A DNA stretch of 34,565 nt from Chitinophaga pinensis. Its GTDB lineage: Bacteria > Bacteroidota > Bacteroidia > UKL13-3. Location: positions 1-34,565 of the forward strand of contig CAMCEM010000014.1 of assembly GCA_945873755.1 (NCBI GenBank), given 5' to 3'. The notes under the pieces were generated by a model. It saw nothing but the letters and a program-made list of their open reading frames with translations, searched no databases and had not been told where the DNA came from. The position numbers and the translations under genes are program-made. Shown piece by piece: positions 1 through 8,679 of the stretch (position 1 is the stretch's first letter; each line of letters opens with the position of its first letter).

Positions 1-31
1 ATTTTTAATTGGCGTTTTTGTTTTAATTAAA

Positions 32-997
32 TTAGTTTTTAAAAAACTCTATAACCTTTTCAGCTAATTCTATTCCAATTCTATTTTGAGCTTCTTTAGT
101 GCTTCCTCCAATGTGTGGACTTAAACTTACATTGTTATGTTGAAGAATATCCATATTTAAAGGTGGTTCTTTTTCAAAAACATCTAGCCCAGCAAAAGCA
201 ACTTGGCCAGAGTTTAAAGCAGCTAACAAGTCAATTTCACTAATAACTCCACCACGTGAACAATTAACTAAACCAACTCCATGTTTCATTTTAGCCATTT
301 TAGCTGCATCAACAATTGGTTTATCGCCTTCACTAAATGGTAAGTGAAATGTTATAAAATCAGCGTGAGTTAAAACGCTTTCATCGCTAACAGTATTAAT
401 ATTAACTTTTATTCGAGAATTCAATCCAAGAGCAGGTAAATTTAAACTAATGTCTACTTTATCAACATAGGGATCGAAAGCTAACACCTGCATTCCTAAA
501 CCAATAGCCATTTTAGCAACTTCTTGTCCAATACGACCAAAGCCAAAAATACCCATAGTTTTTCCTTGTAATTCAATTCCGTTTGAGGCCACTTTTTTTA
601 AATCATTAAATTTTGTATTGCCTTCATTTGGCATTACTCTATTGGTAATTTGAATTAAGCGAGCTGCTGAAAATATGTGCGCAAAAACTAATTCAGCAAC
701 ACTTACCGAAGAAGATGCAGGTGTATTAACTACTTTAATGCCTTTGTGTTTTGCATACTCCACATCTATATTGTCCATTCCAACTCCACCGCGGCCAATA
801 AGCTTTAAGTTCGGACAAGCATCAATTAATTCTTTGCGAACTTTTGTTGCACTTCTAACTAAAATTGCATCAAAATTATTTAATTCACTTATAAGGTTTA
901 CTTGTTCAATTTTTTCTGTTATTACAGTAAAACCAGCATTTTCAAGTATTTTTTTTCCATTGGCATCAATGCCATCATTTGCTAATATTTTTATCAT
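32..997 (-). CDS. serA: D-3-phosphoglycerate dehydrogenase (short form)
   Basis: Oxidises 3-phosphoglycerate to 3-phosphohydroxypyruvate with NAD+, the first step of serine synthesis in the cytosol. The 321-residue protein has the D-2-hydroxyacid dehydrogenase layout: a split substrate domain around an NAD-binding Rossmann core with GFGRIG at about 152-157. Expected catalytic residues are visible as Arg248 (CSRGG), a Glu in DVFEKEPP (about 272-279) and His295 (SPHIGG). It ends after the catalytic domain, so it lacks the C-terminal ACT domain that gives serine feedback control in longer SerA forms. serC lies 82 bases upstream on the same strand, which supports the serine role over another 2-hydroxyacid dehydrogenase. 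The ATG start directly gives the usual MIKILANDG beginning. Confidence 0.9.
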   Translation of the reverse strand: MIKILANDGIDANGKKILENAGFTVITEKIEQVNLISELNNFDAILVRSATKVRKELIDACPNLKLIGRGGVGMDNIDVEYAKHKGIKVVNTPASSSVSVAELVFAHIFSAARLIQITNRVMPNEGNTKFNDLKKVASNGIELQGKTMGIFGFGRIGQEVAKMAIGLGMQVLAFDPYVDKVDISLNLPALGLNSRIKVNINTVSDESVLTHADFITFHLPFSEGDKPIVDAAKMAKMKHGVGLVNCSRGGVISEIDLLAALNSGQVAFAGLDVFEKEPPLNMDILQHNNVSLSPHIGGSTKEAQNRIGIELAEKVIEFFKN

Positions 998-1079
998 TTT
1001 TATTTTTATTTAAAAGTTTGAAAAATTGATAGATTAGAATGTTGATCTAGGAAATTAATTCAACATTTAACATTCAAAA

Positions 1080-2150
1080 TTATATTTTACTTGCTTCAAA
1101 TTCCTTCATTGTATCTACTAAAACTTGAACACTTTCTATAGGTAAAGCGTTATATAAACTTGCGCGTAATCCTCCAACTGAGCGATGGCCTTTTAAACCG
1201 CTTAAGTTTTTATTTTCACATAATTTTAAAAATTCAGCTTCATGTTCTTTATTAGTTGTAACAAAATTTACATTCATGCGGCTTCGGTCTTCTTTAACAA
1301 CTGTACCTTCAAATAATGAGTTTCTATCAATTTCGGCATACAATAAATCTGCTTTAGCTTTGTTTCTAACTTCCATTGCTTCTAAGCCCATTTCCTTTAT
1401 CCAACGTAAAGTATGCATACAAACAAAAATGGCAAACACACTTGGTGTATTATACATACTTCCATTTTCAACTTGTGGCTTGTAGTCGAGCATTGTTGGC
1501 ACTTTACGTTTTGCTTTACCTACTAAATCTTTTTTTATGATTACTAATGTTGTTCCAGCAGGACCCATATTTTTTTGGGCTCCAGCATAAATCATATCAA
1601 ACTGATTTGCATCAAAAGGGCGACTAAAAATATCAGAGCTCATATCGCAAATAAGTGGAACTTCGGTTTTTGGAAATTCAAACATTTCGGTGCCATAAAT
1701 AGTATTATTACTAGTGCAATGAAAATATTTAACATCTGTAGGAATAGTATAATTTTTAGGAATATAGTTAAAATTTTTATCCTCACTACTAGCTAATACA
1801 TTTACGTTTCCAAACATTTTTGCTTCTTTAATAGCTCTGCTAGCCCAAACACCAGTATTTACATAAGCTGCAGTTTCTCCTTCTTCTAATAAATTCATTG
1901 GAATCATATCGAATTGAGTAGATGCGCCTCCTTGTAAAAATAATATTGCATATTCATCGCTTAAATTTAAAATATCTTTAACTAACTGACATGCTTCGGC
2001 AACTACTGCTTCAAATTCTTTACTTCTATGGCTTACTTCTAATAGTGATAAACTAGTTCCAGAAAAGTTTTTTAAAGCTTCAATACTTGCATCAATTGCC
2101 GATTGAGGTAAAATAGCAGGACCTGCTGAAAAATTGTGTACTTTTGTCAT
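1080..2150 (-). CDS. serC: Phosphoserine aminotransferase
   Basis: Transfers an amino group from glutamate to 3-phosphohydroxypyruvate, giving phosphoserine; it may also act in pyridoxal phosphate synthesis. The 356 residues match the usual SerC length. The N-terminus HNFSAGPAILP is the family hallmark. The PLP-binding lysine is Lys193 in YAGAQKNMGPAG, and GGAST (74-78) contributes to phosphate binding. The C-terminus has the typical GHRSVGGLRASLYNA segment (substrate-binding His and Arg). It precedes serA on the same strand, so the two probably form a serine operon. It is transcribed divergently from the barrel protein that starts at 2252; the 100-base gap holds the promoters for both. Confidence 0.95.
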   Translation of the reverse strand: MTKVHNFSAGPAILPQSAIDASIEALKNFSGTSLSLLEVSHRSKEFEAVVAEACQLVKDILNLSDEYAILFLQGGASTQFDMIPMNLLEEGETAAYVNTGVWASRAIKEAKMFGNVNVLASSEDKNFNYIPKNYTIPTDVKYFHCTSNNTIYGTEMFEFPKTEVPLICDMSSDIFSRPFDANQFDMIYAGAQKNMGPAGTTLVIIKKDLVGKAKRKVPTMLDYKPQVENGSMYNTPSVFAIFVCMHTLRWIKEMGLEAMEVRNKAKADLLYAEIDRNSLFEGTVVKEDRSRMNVNFVTTNKEHEAEFLKLCENKNLSGLKGHRSVGGLRASLYNALPIESVQVLVDTMKEFEASKI

Positions 2151-2197
2151 AATGCAACTTTGATTGTTTGATAATTGTCAAAGTAATAATTAAGCAA

Positions 2198-2228
2198 TTG
2201 AATTACCAAAATAAACACAATAAATTTG
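2198..2228 (+). promoter_or_regulatory. Putative Bacteroidota-type promoter for the barrel protein
   Basis: A perfect -7 element TAAATTTG (2221-2228, consensus TAnnTTTG) follows a TTG at 2198-2200 after 20 bases, the spacing expected for the Bacteroidota housekeeping sigma factor. Transcription would start near 2234, downstream of the earlier in-frame start codons and upstream of the ATG at 2252. That supports the shorter reading frame. Confidence 0.5.
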
Positions 2229-2251
2229 AAACAATTAATGAACAATTTAAT

Positions 2252-2851
2252 ATGAATAAACTATTTTTAACAATTACTTTACTATTATTTTATGCAAATG
2301 TATTATTTGGTCAACGAAAAACACCCGAATTAGATACTCAGAAAAAAGATGAAGAAACAGAAGCGAATGAAAAATTTGGCAGTAATGATTCGTGGAAAGA
2401 CAAAATGATTTATGGTGGAAATATGGATGTTTGGTTTTCTTCTAATTATTCAATAGTTTTAATTCAACCACTTATAGGTTATAAAATTACTGATAAATTC
2501 CAAGTTGGATTGAATCCATTATATATTTATAATTCCCGAACATTCAGAAATTTAAGTACAGGTGCTGATTTTAAACTAAACATAAACGCATACGGGCCAG
2601 GTGTTTTCGGTCGATATTTTATCAACGAAAATATTTTTGCACACACAGAATATTTAGGGTTAAGTTATAACTATTACATAGAAAATACAGGACAAAACAT
2701 TTCAAGATTTAGTAATAGCGCTTTTGTTGGAGGAGGCTATATGCCGGGTGGATCGGGTGTTTACTTTATGGCATTATATGATTTATTATATGACGCTAAA
2801 ACCAGCTTTTATCCTGACCCATTAGTTGTAAGAATTGGATTTGTATTTTAA
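2252..2851 (+). CDS. Secreted outer-membrane beta-barrel-like protein, function unknown
   Basis: The frame is open from 2168, but the ATG at 2252 gives a clean signal peptide, MNKLFLTITLLLFYANVLFG, cleaved before Gln (Gly-Gln), and lies just downstream of a good promoter. The 199-residue product continues with a charged linker (about 21-45) and then alternating hydrophobic/polar strands rich in Tyr, Gly and Asn, ending in VVRIGFVF. A terminal aromatic strand like this is typical of small outer membrane barrels. I do not recognise a named family beyond outer membrane protein beta-barrel. Its stop overlaps the convergent rhomboid gene's stop by 4 bases. Confidence 0.75.
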   Translation: MNKLFLTITLLLFYANVLFGQRKTPELDTQKKDEETEANEKFGSNDSWKDKMIYGGNMDVWFSSNYSIVLIQPLIGYKITDKFQVGLNPLYIYNSRTFRNLSTGADFKLNINAYGPGVFGRYFINENIFAHTEYLGLSYNYYIENTGQNISRFSNSAFVGGGYMPGGSGVYFMALYDLLYDAKTSFYPDPLVVRIGFVF

Positions 2852-3450
2852 TTTTTAAATATATTATTAAAAAAAGTTATTAATAAATTAGGTTTAAAAA
2901 TAACGGGTAAAAAAAAGCCATAGATAGCACCCCAAATATGAGCATCGTGAGCAATATTACCTAAATTTTTTTTAGAGGCATAGCTTGATAATGCTAAATA
3001 AATAAAACCATAAAGCCAGCCGGGTAAACCCATAATTATTAAATTTGGTTCAAATAAAATACAGCAAAAAACAACTGCCGATACAGCACCTGAAGCACCT
3101 AAAGAATAATAATTAGAATTGTTTTTATGTTTTATAAAAGTATAAATATCGGCAACACCAATGGCACTAATGTAAAATAAAATAAAAGCAACTTTATAGT
3201 AATTATTAAAAAGTATGGGAAAATAATTTGTTTCTAAAAAAACACCAAAACTATACAATGCAAACATATTAAAACCAAGGTGCATATAATCGGCATGAAT
3301 AAAACCACCACTTATAAAACGAAACCATTGACTAGGGTCATTATTAATAGTATTAGGGTGAAAAATTAGCTTTAGCTTTGCATCATTATTATTAAAACAA
3401 ATAAAACTTATACCACAATTTAAGAGTATAATAAATAAAGTAATTGTCAT
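2848..3450 (-). CDS. Rhomboid family intramembrane serine protease
   Basis: A 200-residue, six-helix inner membrane protease of the rhomboid family, which cleaves substrates within or next to transmembrane segments. The catalytic serine is Ser120 in GASG (118-121) and the catalytic histidine is His171 in HIWGAIYG (171-178). The oxyanion/loop motif HADYMHLGFN (52-61) ends in the conserved Asn61. Hydrophobic stretches fall at about 3-20, 56-72, 86-104, 117-134, 140-157 and 168-190. Length is typical of minimal bacterial rhomboids, with no N-terminal cytoplasmic domain and no C-terminal extension. The natural substrate cannot be read from the context; the neighbouring secreted protein on the other strand is only a neighbour. 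Confidence 0.9.
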   Translation of the reverse strand: MTITLFIILLNCGISFICFNNNDAKLKLIFHPNTINNDPSQWFRFISGGFIHADYMHLGFNMFALYSFGVFLETNYFPILFNNYYKVAFILFYISAIGVADIYTFIKHKNNSNYYSLGASGAVSAVVFCCILFEPNLIIMGLPGWLYGFIYLALSSYASKKNLGNIAHDAHIWGAIYGFFLPVIFKPNLLITFFNNIFKN

Positions 3451-3512
3451 TTATAAAATAAGATTTTTTTAAATTTAAGAGCATCAATATTATTAAAAAA
3501 AAGCTAAACATA

Positions 3513-5330
3513 TTGTCTTTATTTTCTTGTGTTTTTTATTTTAATATAAATGCACAAGTTAACTATGTTCCAAATGGAAGTTTTGAAGATTTTAATAAAT
3601 GTCCTACAAGTAATTCGGCAATAGATTCATCGGCAAACAATTTTATATTTTTAAACAATTGGTATAGACCCACCCTAGGCACACCCGATTATTATAATGG
3701 TTGCAATAAAGTTTTAAATACTGTTGGCGTGCCTCAAAACGAAGCTGGTTATCAATTTGCAAATGAAGGCAATGCTTACATTGGTTTAGTAACTTATTAC
3801 AAATTTAACTTGTCAATTGATGGTTATAGAGAGTATATTCAAGTAAAACTTACTGAAAAATTAGTAGCTAACAGAGAGTATGAAGTTACCTTTTTTGTAT
3901 CGCCTACTGGTTTTAAAAGTGTAAGTAATATTTCTGCATTAATTACTTCAAATAAAGTTGAAGATTATTTATTAAAAACTGAACTAAAATATAATCCACA
4001 AGTAACCAATACCGAATTATTTGTTGATTCGAGTATTTGGTATAAAGTAACAGGAGTTTTTAAAGCAGCGGGAGGTGAAAATTGGTTAACAATTGGAAAT
4101 TTTGTAAATGACAATAGTTGCACTCCTATTAGCTTGGCCAATGGAAAGCCTGATGCTAACTTATTAGGCCAATCGTATATTTATATTGATAATGTAAGCT
4201 TGGTTGAAACACTAGCAAAAAGAACTTTTTATTTATGTAATGAAAACGATAGTGTAAGAATTGATATAAAAAATGGGTTTAATAAATTTGAATGGTTTGA
4301 TGGTGATACTTTAAATAGATTTAGGTATTTTAAAAATGAAAGTAACTTATGGATTAAAAATTACTTAGCTAGCGGGAGTAATATTATTGATTCAATTCAA
4401 ATACTTAAAACGCCAAATATTTTTAATAAAATAATAAACGATACCAATATTTGCGAAGGTGAAAGTGTTATTGTAAAACTAAAAAATAATGCACCTCAAT
4501 ATGAATGGAGTGACAATACAAAGGATAGTTTTTTTACAACAAATAATGCAGGAAAATATTGGATAATAGCAAAAGAAAATGGCTGTATTAGAATTGACAC
4601 ATTTGAAATAAATTTAAGACCAAAACCATTATTGTTAAATTACTCGGACACTTTTTTTTGTAAAAATGAAAGCATAGAAATAGGCAATAATAACTACCCC
4701 AATAATTATACTTTTATATGGAATAATGGTTTAAAAACTGAACAAATAACTGTAAATAAAACTAGCATAAATATACTAGCAATAAAAGACAAAGACTGTT
4801 GGAATTACGATACAATAAATGTAGTTGAAAAAGATAAACCACAAATAAATATTACTGGACCAAGATTTTTATGTGAGGATAACAGCGAAAAGATTACCTT
4901 AAAATCGAATCAATTTTTAAAAAACATTTGGTATCCAAGCAATGAATTGAATTTAAATTTGGAAGTAAACAAAGCAGGGAAGTATTGGCATTATGTTATG
5001 GATAATTTTGGCTGCCAAAACACAGATACTATTACCATTAAAGATGCTTGCAATCCAATATTTTATATGCCAAATGCTTTTAGCCCCAATGCAGATAATT
5101 TGAACGATTATTTAAATTTTACGGGAAAATACATTGATATTTTTGATATAAAAATATATAATAGGTGGGGCGAAATGGTTTTTGAAACCAACGATTTTAA
5201 TGCAAAATGGTATGGAACTTTTAATAATAATACATTGCCAGTAGATGTGTATTTTTATACTGTAAAATACGCTTCTTTTATAAGTACTGAACCCGAAATT
5301 TTAAATGGAACTTTGAGTATTATTAGGTAG
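3513..5330 (+). CDS. Type IX secretion (type B) sorted protein with gliding-motility C-terminal domain
   Basis: A secreted protein of about 605 residues. After a signal peptide ending in NINAQ, residues about 16-235 form a jelly-roll-like domain beginning NYVPNGSFEDFNKCP, of the type found before OmpA domains or alone in Bacteroidota surface proteins. Several Ig/PKD-like segments with WSDN and WNNG motifs follow (about 240-510). The last 90 residues (FYMPNAFSPNADNLND onward, NRWGEMVFET, ending NGTLSIIR) are the CHU_C / gliding motility-associated C-terminal domain used by the type IX secretion system. The nearest standard start is TTG at 3513, but the open frame extends back to 3462, and an ATT at 3489 or 3492 would add the basic n-region IKKKLN that signal peptides need. 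No ATG lies upstream. Confidence 0.88.
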   Translation: MSLFSCVFYFNINAQVNYVPNGSFEDFNKCPTSNSAIDSSANNFIFLNNWYRPTLGTPDYYNGCNKVLNTVGVPQNEAGYQFANEGNAYIGLVTYYKFNLSIDGYREYIQVKLTEKLVANREYEVTFFVSPTGFKSVSNISALITSNKVEDYLLKTELKYNPQVTNTELFVDSSIWYKVTGVFKAAGGENWLTIGNFVNDNSCTPISLANGKPDANLLGQSYIYIDNVSLVETLAKRTFYLCNENDSVRIDIKNGFNKFEWFDGDTLNRFRYFKNESNLWIKNYLASGSNIIDSIQILKTPNIFNKIINDTNICEGESVIVKLKNNAPQYEWSDNTKDSFFTTNNAGKYWIIAKENGCIRIDTFEINLRPKPLLLNYSDTFFCKNESIEIGNNNYPNNYTFIWNNGLKTEQITVNKTSINILAIKDKDCWNYDTINVVEKDKPQINITGPRFLCEDNSEKITLKSNQFLKNIWYPSNELNLNLEVNKAGKYWHYVMDNFGCQNTDTITIKDACNPIFYMPNAFSPNADNLNDYLNFTGKYIDIFDIKIYNRWGEMVFETNDFNAKWYGTFNNNTLPVDVYFYTVKYASFISTEPEILNGTLSIIR

Positions 5331-5427
5331 TTATTTCGGTGGTTAATGTCTTTACCAATCCACTTAAATTCGTTTGGTGAGGAAATTTGTTTAAGATATC
5401 GAAGTATAATTTTGCAAAATAATAAAA

Positions 5428-5979
5428 CTATTTATTTAAATATTTAACTAAGTCGTTGTTCAAATCCTCATAAAACAAGTTTTTTGCAATTATTACACCT
5501 TTGGGATTTATTAAAAAGTTACTTGGAATATTTTCAATATTAAAACTATCAATTAGTGGGCTATTCCAACCAGTATAATCGCAAATATGGTATTGCCAAG
5601 GATACAATTCTCGTTTTAAAGTTGTAATTAATGTTTCTTCTTTTTGGTCGATACTTATAGAAACAACATTAAATTTTTTTCCATCAATAAACTTAATATC
5701 TTTAAATTTTCCGTAAGTTTTAATCAGTTCCGATTGAATTTTTAATGAAGGTAAATCCCAACTAGCCCAAAACTGAATTAAGGTATAACTCCCTAATAAA
5801 CTCGTTATTTTAAAATCTTTATTGTTTATTAGTTTGGTTTCAAAAAATGGAATTTTATCACCAATTTTTAATTCGGTTTCTTCTGCAACAAAACTACTGT
5901 TAAATAAAAACAGTAAAAGAAAAACACAATATTTGATTATGAGCTTAGTCAATGCGAGTAATATCAGCACCAATGGCAT
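5428..5979 (-). CDS. TlpA/AhpC-like thioredoxin-fold protein lacking the CXXC motif
   Basis: An exported thioredoxin-fold protein. It has a hydrophobic N-terminal signal (about 12-31), then KIGDKIPFFETKLI and the fold's core strand TLIQFWASW (residues 66-74). Where active TlpA/ResA proteins have WCxxC, it reads WDLPS: Asp75 and Ser78 replace both cysteines, so it cannot do thiol-disulfide exchange. The cis-proline region is present (NIENIPSNFLINPKG). The first ATG at 5979 lies inside the 3' end of murA (35-base overlap). An in-frame TTG at 5952, overlapping the murA stop, gives a better signal peptide (MTKLIIKYCVFLLLFLF). It follows murA on the same strand and is probably cotranscribed. It may be a structural or binding protein; its role is unknown. 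Confidence 0.8.
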   Translation of the reverse strand: MPLVLILLALTKLIIKYCVFLLLFLFNSSFVAEETELKIGDKIPFFETKLINNKDFKITSLLGSYTLIQFWASWDLPSLKIQSELIKTYGKFKDIKFIDGKKFNVVSISIDQKEETLITTLKRELYPWQYHICDYTGWNSPLIDSFNIENIPSNFLINPKGVIIAKNLFYEDLNNDLVKYLNK

Positions 5980-7252
5980 TTAAACGGGTATCAATAAATT
6001 GATAGCCTCTATCTATTTGAACAATATTGTTAATGGTACTTGTACCTTCGGCAGCCAATGCTGCAATAAGCATGGCTACACCTGCCCTTATATCGGGGCT
6101 ACTCATAGTTATTCCGCGCAATTTTTGTTCGCGATTGCTGCCAATAACTACAGCTCTGTGTGGGTCGCACAAAATTATTTTAGCACCCATGTCAATTAAA
6201 TTATCTACAAAAAACAAACGGCTTTCAAACATCCATTGATGAATTAAAACAGAGCCTTTTGCTTGGGTAGCGGTAACTAAAGCAATTGAAATTAAATCAG
6301 GGGTAAATGCTGGCCAAATGCCATCTCTAATAGTTAACATGGAACCATTAATTAGACTTTCAATTTTGTATGAATCTTGTTGAGGAATAAAAATATCATC
6401 GCCTCTAAATTCCATTTGAATGCCCATTCTGCCAAATATTTTAGGAATATTTCCTAACGCAGGAATGGAACAATTTTTTATGGTAATTTCAGAATTTGTA
6501 GCCGCTGCTAAGCCAATAAAACTTCCAATTTCTATCATGTCGGGCAACATTCGGTGAGAACAACCACCTAAACTTTCCACTCCTTCTATCGACAATAAGT
6601 TTGAACCCACACCACTAATTTTTGCACCCATGCTATTTAGCATTTTACAAAGTTGCTGTAAATATGGTTCGCAGGCAGCATTGTAAATAGTAGTAGTTCC
6701 TTTTGCCAATACCGCAGCCATTAAAATATTTGCAGTACCAGTTACCGATGCTTCATCAAGCACCATGTAATCGCCTTTTAAGTTTTTTGCATCAATGCTA
6801 TAAAACTTTTCTTCGTGGTTATAATTAAAGTTAGCACCTAAAGCTTCAAAGCCTCTAAAGTGAGTATCTAAGTGTCGTCTACCAATTTTATCACCTCCGG
6901 GTTCAGGAATAAAAGCTTTTCCAAATCGGCCTAAAAGCGGGCCAATAATCATTACTGAACCTCTTAAACTAGCACCTTTCTTTTTAAATTCATCACTCAA
7001 TAAATATTCTAAGTTTACATTACTAGCTGTAAAAGCGTATGTATTTTCATTTATTTTTTCAACTACTACACCCATATCGGCTACTAGTTCAATCAACTTC
7101 ATTACATCTCTAATATTTGGAATATTTTCAATTACTACTTTTTCAGCAGTAATAAGTACAGCACTAATAATTTGTAATGCTTCGTTTTTTGCACCTTGTG
7201 GAATTAACTCGCCTTTTAGTTGTATACCGCCTTTAACTTTAAATGATGACAT
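5945..7252 (-). CDS. murA: UDP-N-acetylglucosamine 1-carboxyvinyltransferase, with Asp at the fosfomycin-target position
   Basis: Adds enolpyruvate from PEP to UDP-GlcNAc, the first committed step of peptidoglycan synthesis. The 435 residues span the two inverse alpha/beta domains; PQGAKNEALQ (18-27) contains the conserved Lys-Asn. The active-site loop reads PEPGGDKIGRR (117-127 region): Asp121 stands where E. coli MurA has Cys115, the residue alkylated by fosfomycin. Enzymes with Asp here (Mycobacterium, Chlamydia) are active and naturally insensitive. The C-terminal half has SSPDIRAGVAMLIAALAAEG and ends in the typical RGYQ(F)IDTRLNAIGADITRI. The start ATG gives MSSFKVKGG. A thioredoxin-fold gene overlaps its stop. 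Confidence 0.96.
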   Translation of the reverse strand: MSSFKVKGGIQLKGELIPQGAKNEALQIISAVLITAEKVVIENIPNIRDVMKLIELVADMGVVVEKINENTYAFTASNVNLEYLLSDEFKKKGASLRGSVMIIGPLLGRFGKAFIPEPGGDKIGRRHLDTHFRGFEALGANFNYNHEEKFYSIDAKNLKGDYMVLDEASVTGTANILMAAVLAKGTTTIYNAACEPYLQQLCKMLNSMGAKISGVGSNLLSIEGVESLGGCSHRMLPDMIEIGSFIGLAAATNSEITIKNCSIPALGNIPKIFGRMGIQMEFRGDDIFIPQQDSYKIESLINGSMLTIRDGIWPAFTPDLISIALVTATQAKGSVLIHQWMFESRLFFVDNLIDMGAKIILCDPHRAVVIGSNREQKLRGITMSSPDIRAGVAMLIAALAAEGTSTINNIVQIDRGYQFIDTRLNAIGADITRID

Positions 7253-7381
7253 TTTTATAATATTTGTTACGAAAATAGAATTTAAAATGAGTTGTAGTAA
7301 AATATTTTTACCACAGTTTGTATTAATTGAATATTAAATTGAATAAAAATGTTTGATATTATTATTTAGTAAATTGATTTA

Positions 7382-8452
7382 TTAAAAAGCAAAAGCTTTT
7401 CCAACCGTTAACACATTTAAATTGGCATTTAAGTTACCGTTTTTACTTTCGGCTTCCAGTATTTGTTGAGGCAAGCCAATTGGCTCATCGCTTAAATCGA
7501 AAGTTCCAAAATGCATGGGGATAAGTGTATTTGCTTCCATTTCATTCACTGCTATTACAGCATCTAATGGCGAAATATGGTTTGCGCCCATAAACCATTC
7601 GGGTTTAAAAGCTCCTATACCTATAATACATAAATCTATTTTTCCAAAAATTTCATTTATTTCCTTCAAATGACTTCCATAACCAGTATCGCCACTAAAG
7701 AAAATACGTTTGCCATTAGCTTCAATTACAAATGAGCCCCACAAATGTTTATTGGTATCCGTTAATCCTCGCTTACTCCAATGGCGTGCAGGCATAAAAT
7801 AAATTTTAATTTGTGAATTGTCGGTTTTGTATTGTTGATACCAACCAGCTGTTTGAACTTGAGGTTTATTTAGCATTTTATTTAACCATTCATCCATTTT
7901 TAAACCAGTTAAAATAGGGGCATTTGGATTGTTTTTATAAACAATTTGAATACTTTTTTCATCTAAATGGTCTCTATGGTCGTGGCTTAACAAAACATAA
8001 TTTAGACCTTTAATAATTTCAGGATTAAAAGGCATGGGAATTTTACGTTTTAAAAAAGTACTAGGATTACCAAAAACAGGATCAGTTATTAAACTAATGC
8101 CATTAATTCTAATAAAAAAAGTTGCGTGACCTAGCCAAACTATAACATCGTTTTTATTTTGTAAAAATGTAGTGTCGTTTTGCAGTAAAGCCAATTGAAA
8201 AGTATCTTTTTTCTTAAATTCTTTTTCACTATTGGTTTCGCGTTGCCATTTCCAAACCTCGCTAAACTTTGGATAAAAAGGAAACTCGTGGTTCATAAAC
8301 AAACCTTTTTCGTCTAAAGGATTGCCTTTCCAATTTGTTGAATCAATAATGGTTTTTAAATTAGGATTAGAAGTATAACTGTTAATTTTCATTTGTTGGG
8401 ATTGCACATTAAATGCAATATTGGAAAGTAATATGAATAAGAATTTTTTCAA
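7382..8452 (-). CDS. MBL-fold metallo-hydrolase, NAPE-PLD/RomA-like, exported
   Basis: A 356-residue metallo-beta-lactamase-fold hydrolase of the Lactamase_B_2 type, the group that includes N-acyl-phosphatidylethanolamine phospholipase D and the RomA/UlaG-like proteins. It has a signal peptide (MKKFLFILLSNIAFNVQSQ). VWLGHATFFIRI and LITDPVFG (about 105-128) precede the metal motif SHDHRDHLD (156-164: His157, His159, Asp161, His162). Later ligands are His in MPARHWSKRG, Asp in FSGDTGYG and His in IPMHFGTFDL. PARHWSKRG is characteristic of the NAPE-PLD-like branch. The substrate is not established for bacterial members; a phospholipid or other lipid phosphodiester is possible. The gene stands alone on its strand. 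Confidence 0.88.
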   Translation of the reverse strand: MKKFLFILLSNIAFNVQSQQMKINSYTSNPNLKTIIDSTNWKGNPLDEKGLFMNHEFPFYPKFSEVWKWQRETNSEKEFKKKDTFQLALLQNDTTFLQNKNDVIVWLGHATFFIRINGISLITDPVFGNPSTFLKRKIPMPFNPEIIKGLNYVLLSHDHRDHLDEKSIQIVYKNNPNAPILTGLKMDEWLNKMLNKPQVQTAGWYQQYKTDNSQIKIYFMPARHWSKRGLTDTNKHLWGSFVIEANGKRIFFSGDTGYGSHLKEINEIFGKIDLCIIGIGAFKPEWFMGANHISPLDAVIAVNEMEANTLIPMHFGTFDLSDEPIGLPQQILEAESKNGNLNANLNVLTVGKAFAF

Positions 8453-8552
8453 TAAAAAGCTTTTAAATAGTTGTTTGCGAATATCACAAATGGTTAAATA
8501 ATTTCAACTACATTTTATAATTGATTTTAAACAACTAAAAAAAAGTATTATC

Positions 8553-8590
8553 AAAACAAAATTTCAAAAATTGAAAATCAATTTTGTTTT
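8553..8590. other. 11-bp perfect inverted repeat upstream of the desaturase
   Basis: AAAACAAAATT at 8553-8563 pairs with AATTTTGTTTT at 8580-8590 around a 16-base loop, in the gap between two divergent genes. It could be an operator, an mRNA leader hairpin or a chance AT-rich palindrome; nothing else in the sequence distinguishes these. The rest of the 227-base gap shows only near-consensus promoter matches, for example TTTG, 19 bases, TATTGTTG before 8680. Confidence 0.25.
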
Positions 8591-8679
8591 ACAAAAGCTT
8601 TAGATTTTTATCAATTTCATTCATTTTGAATAAACAATAAATTAGGTTATTGTTGCTAATTAAATTTATTTTATAAAAA

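Noticed and set aside
675-1013. Plus-strand frame over serA
   Set aside because: Shadow of a conserved gene, no signal or domain.
1038-1068. Inverted repeat AATGTTGA/TCAACATT between serC and serA
   Set aside because: Only 8 bp, AT-rich, no T run; too weak to call as an operator or terminator.
2168-2251. N-terminal extension of the barrel protein
   Set aside because: It would precede a complete signal peptide and begins upstream of the best promoter.
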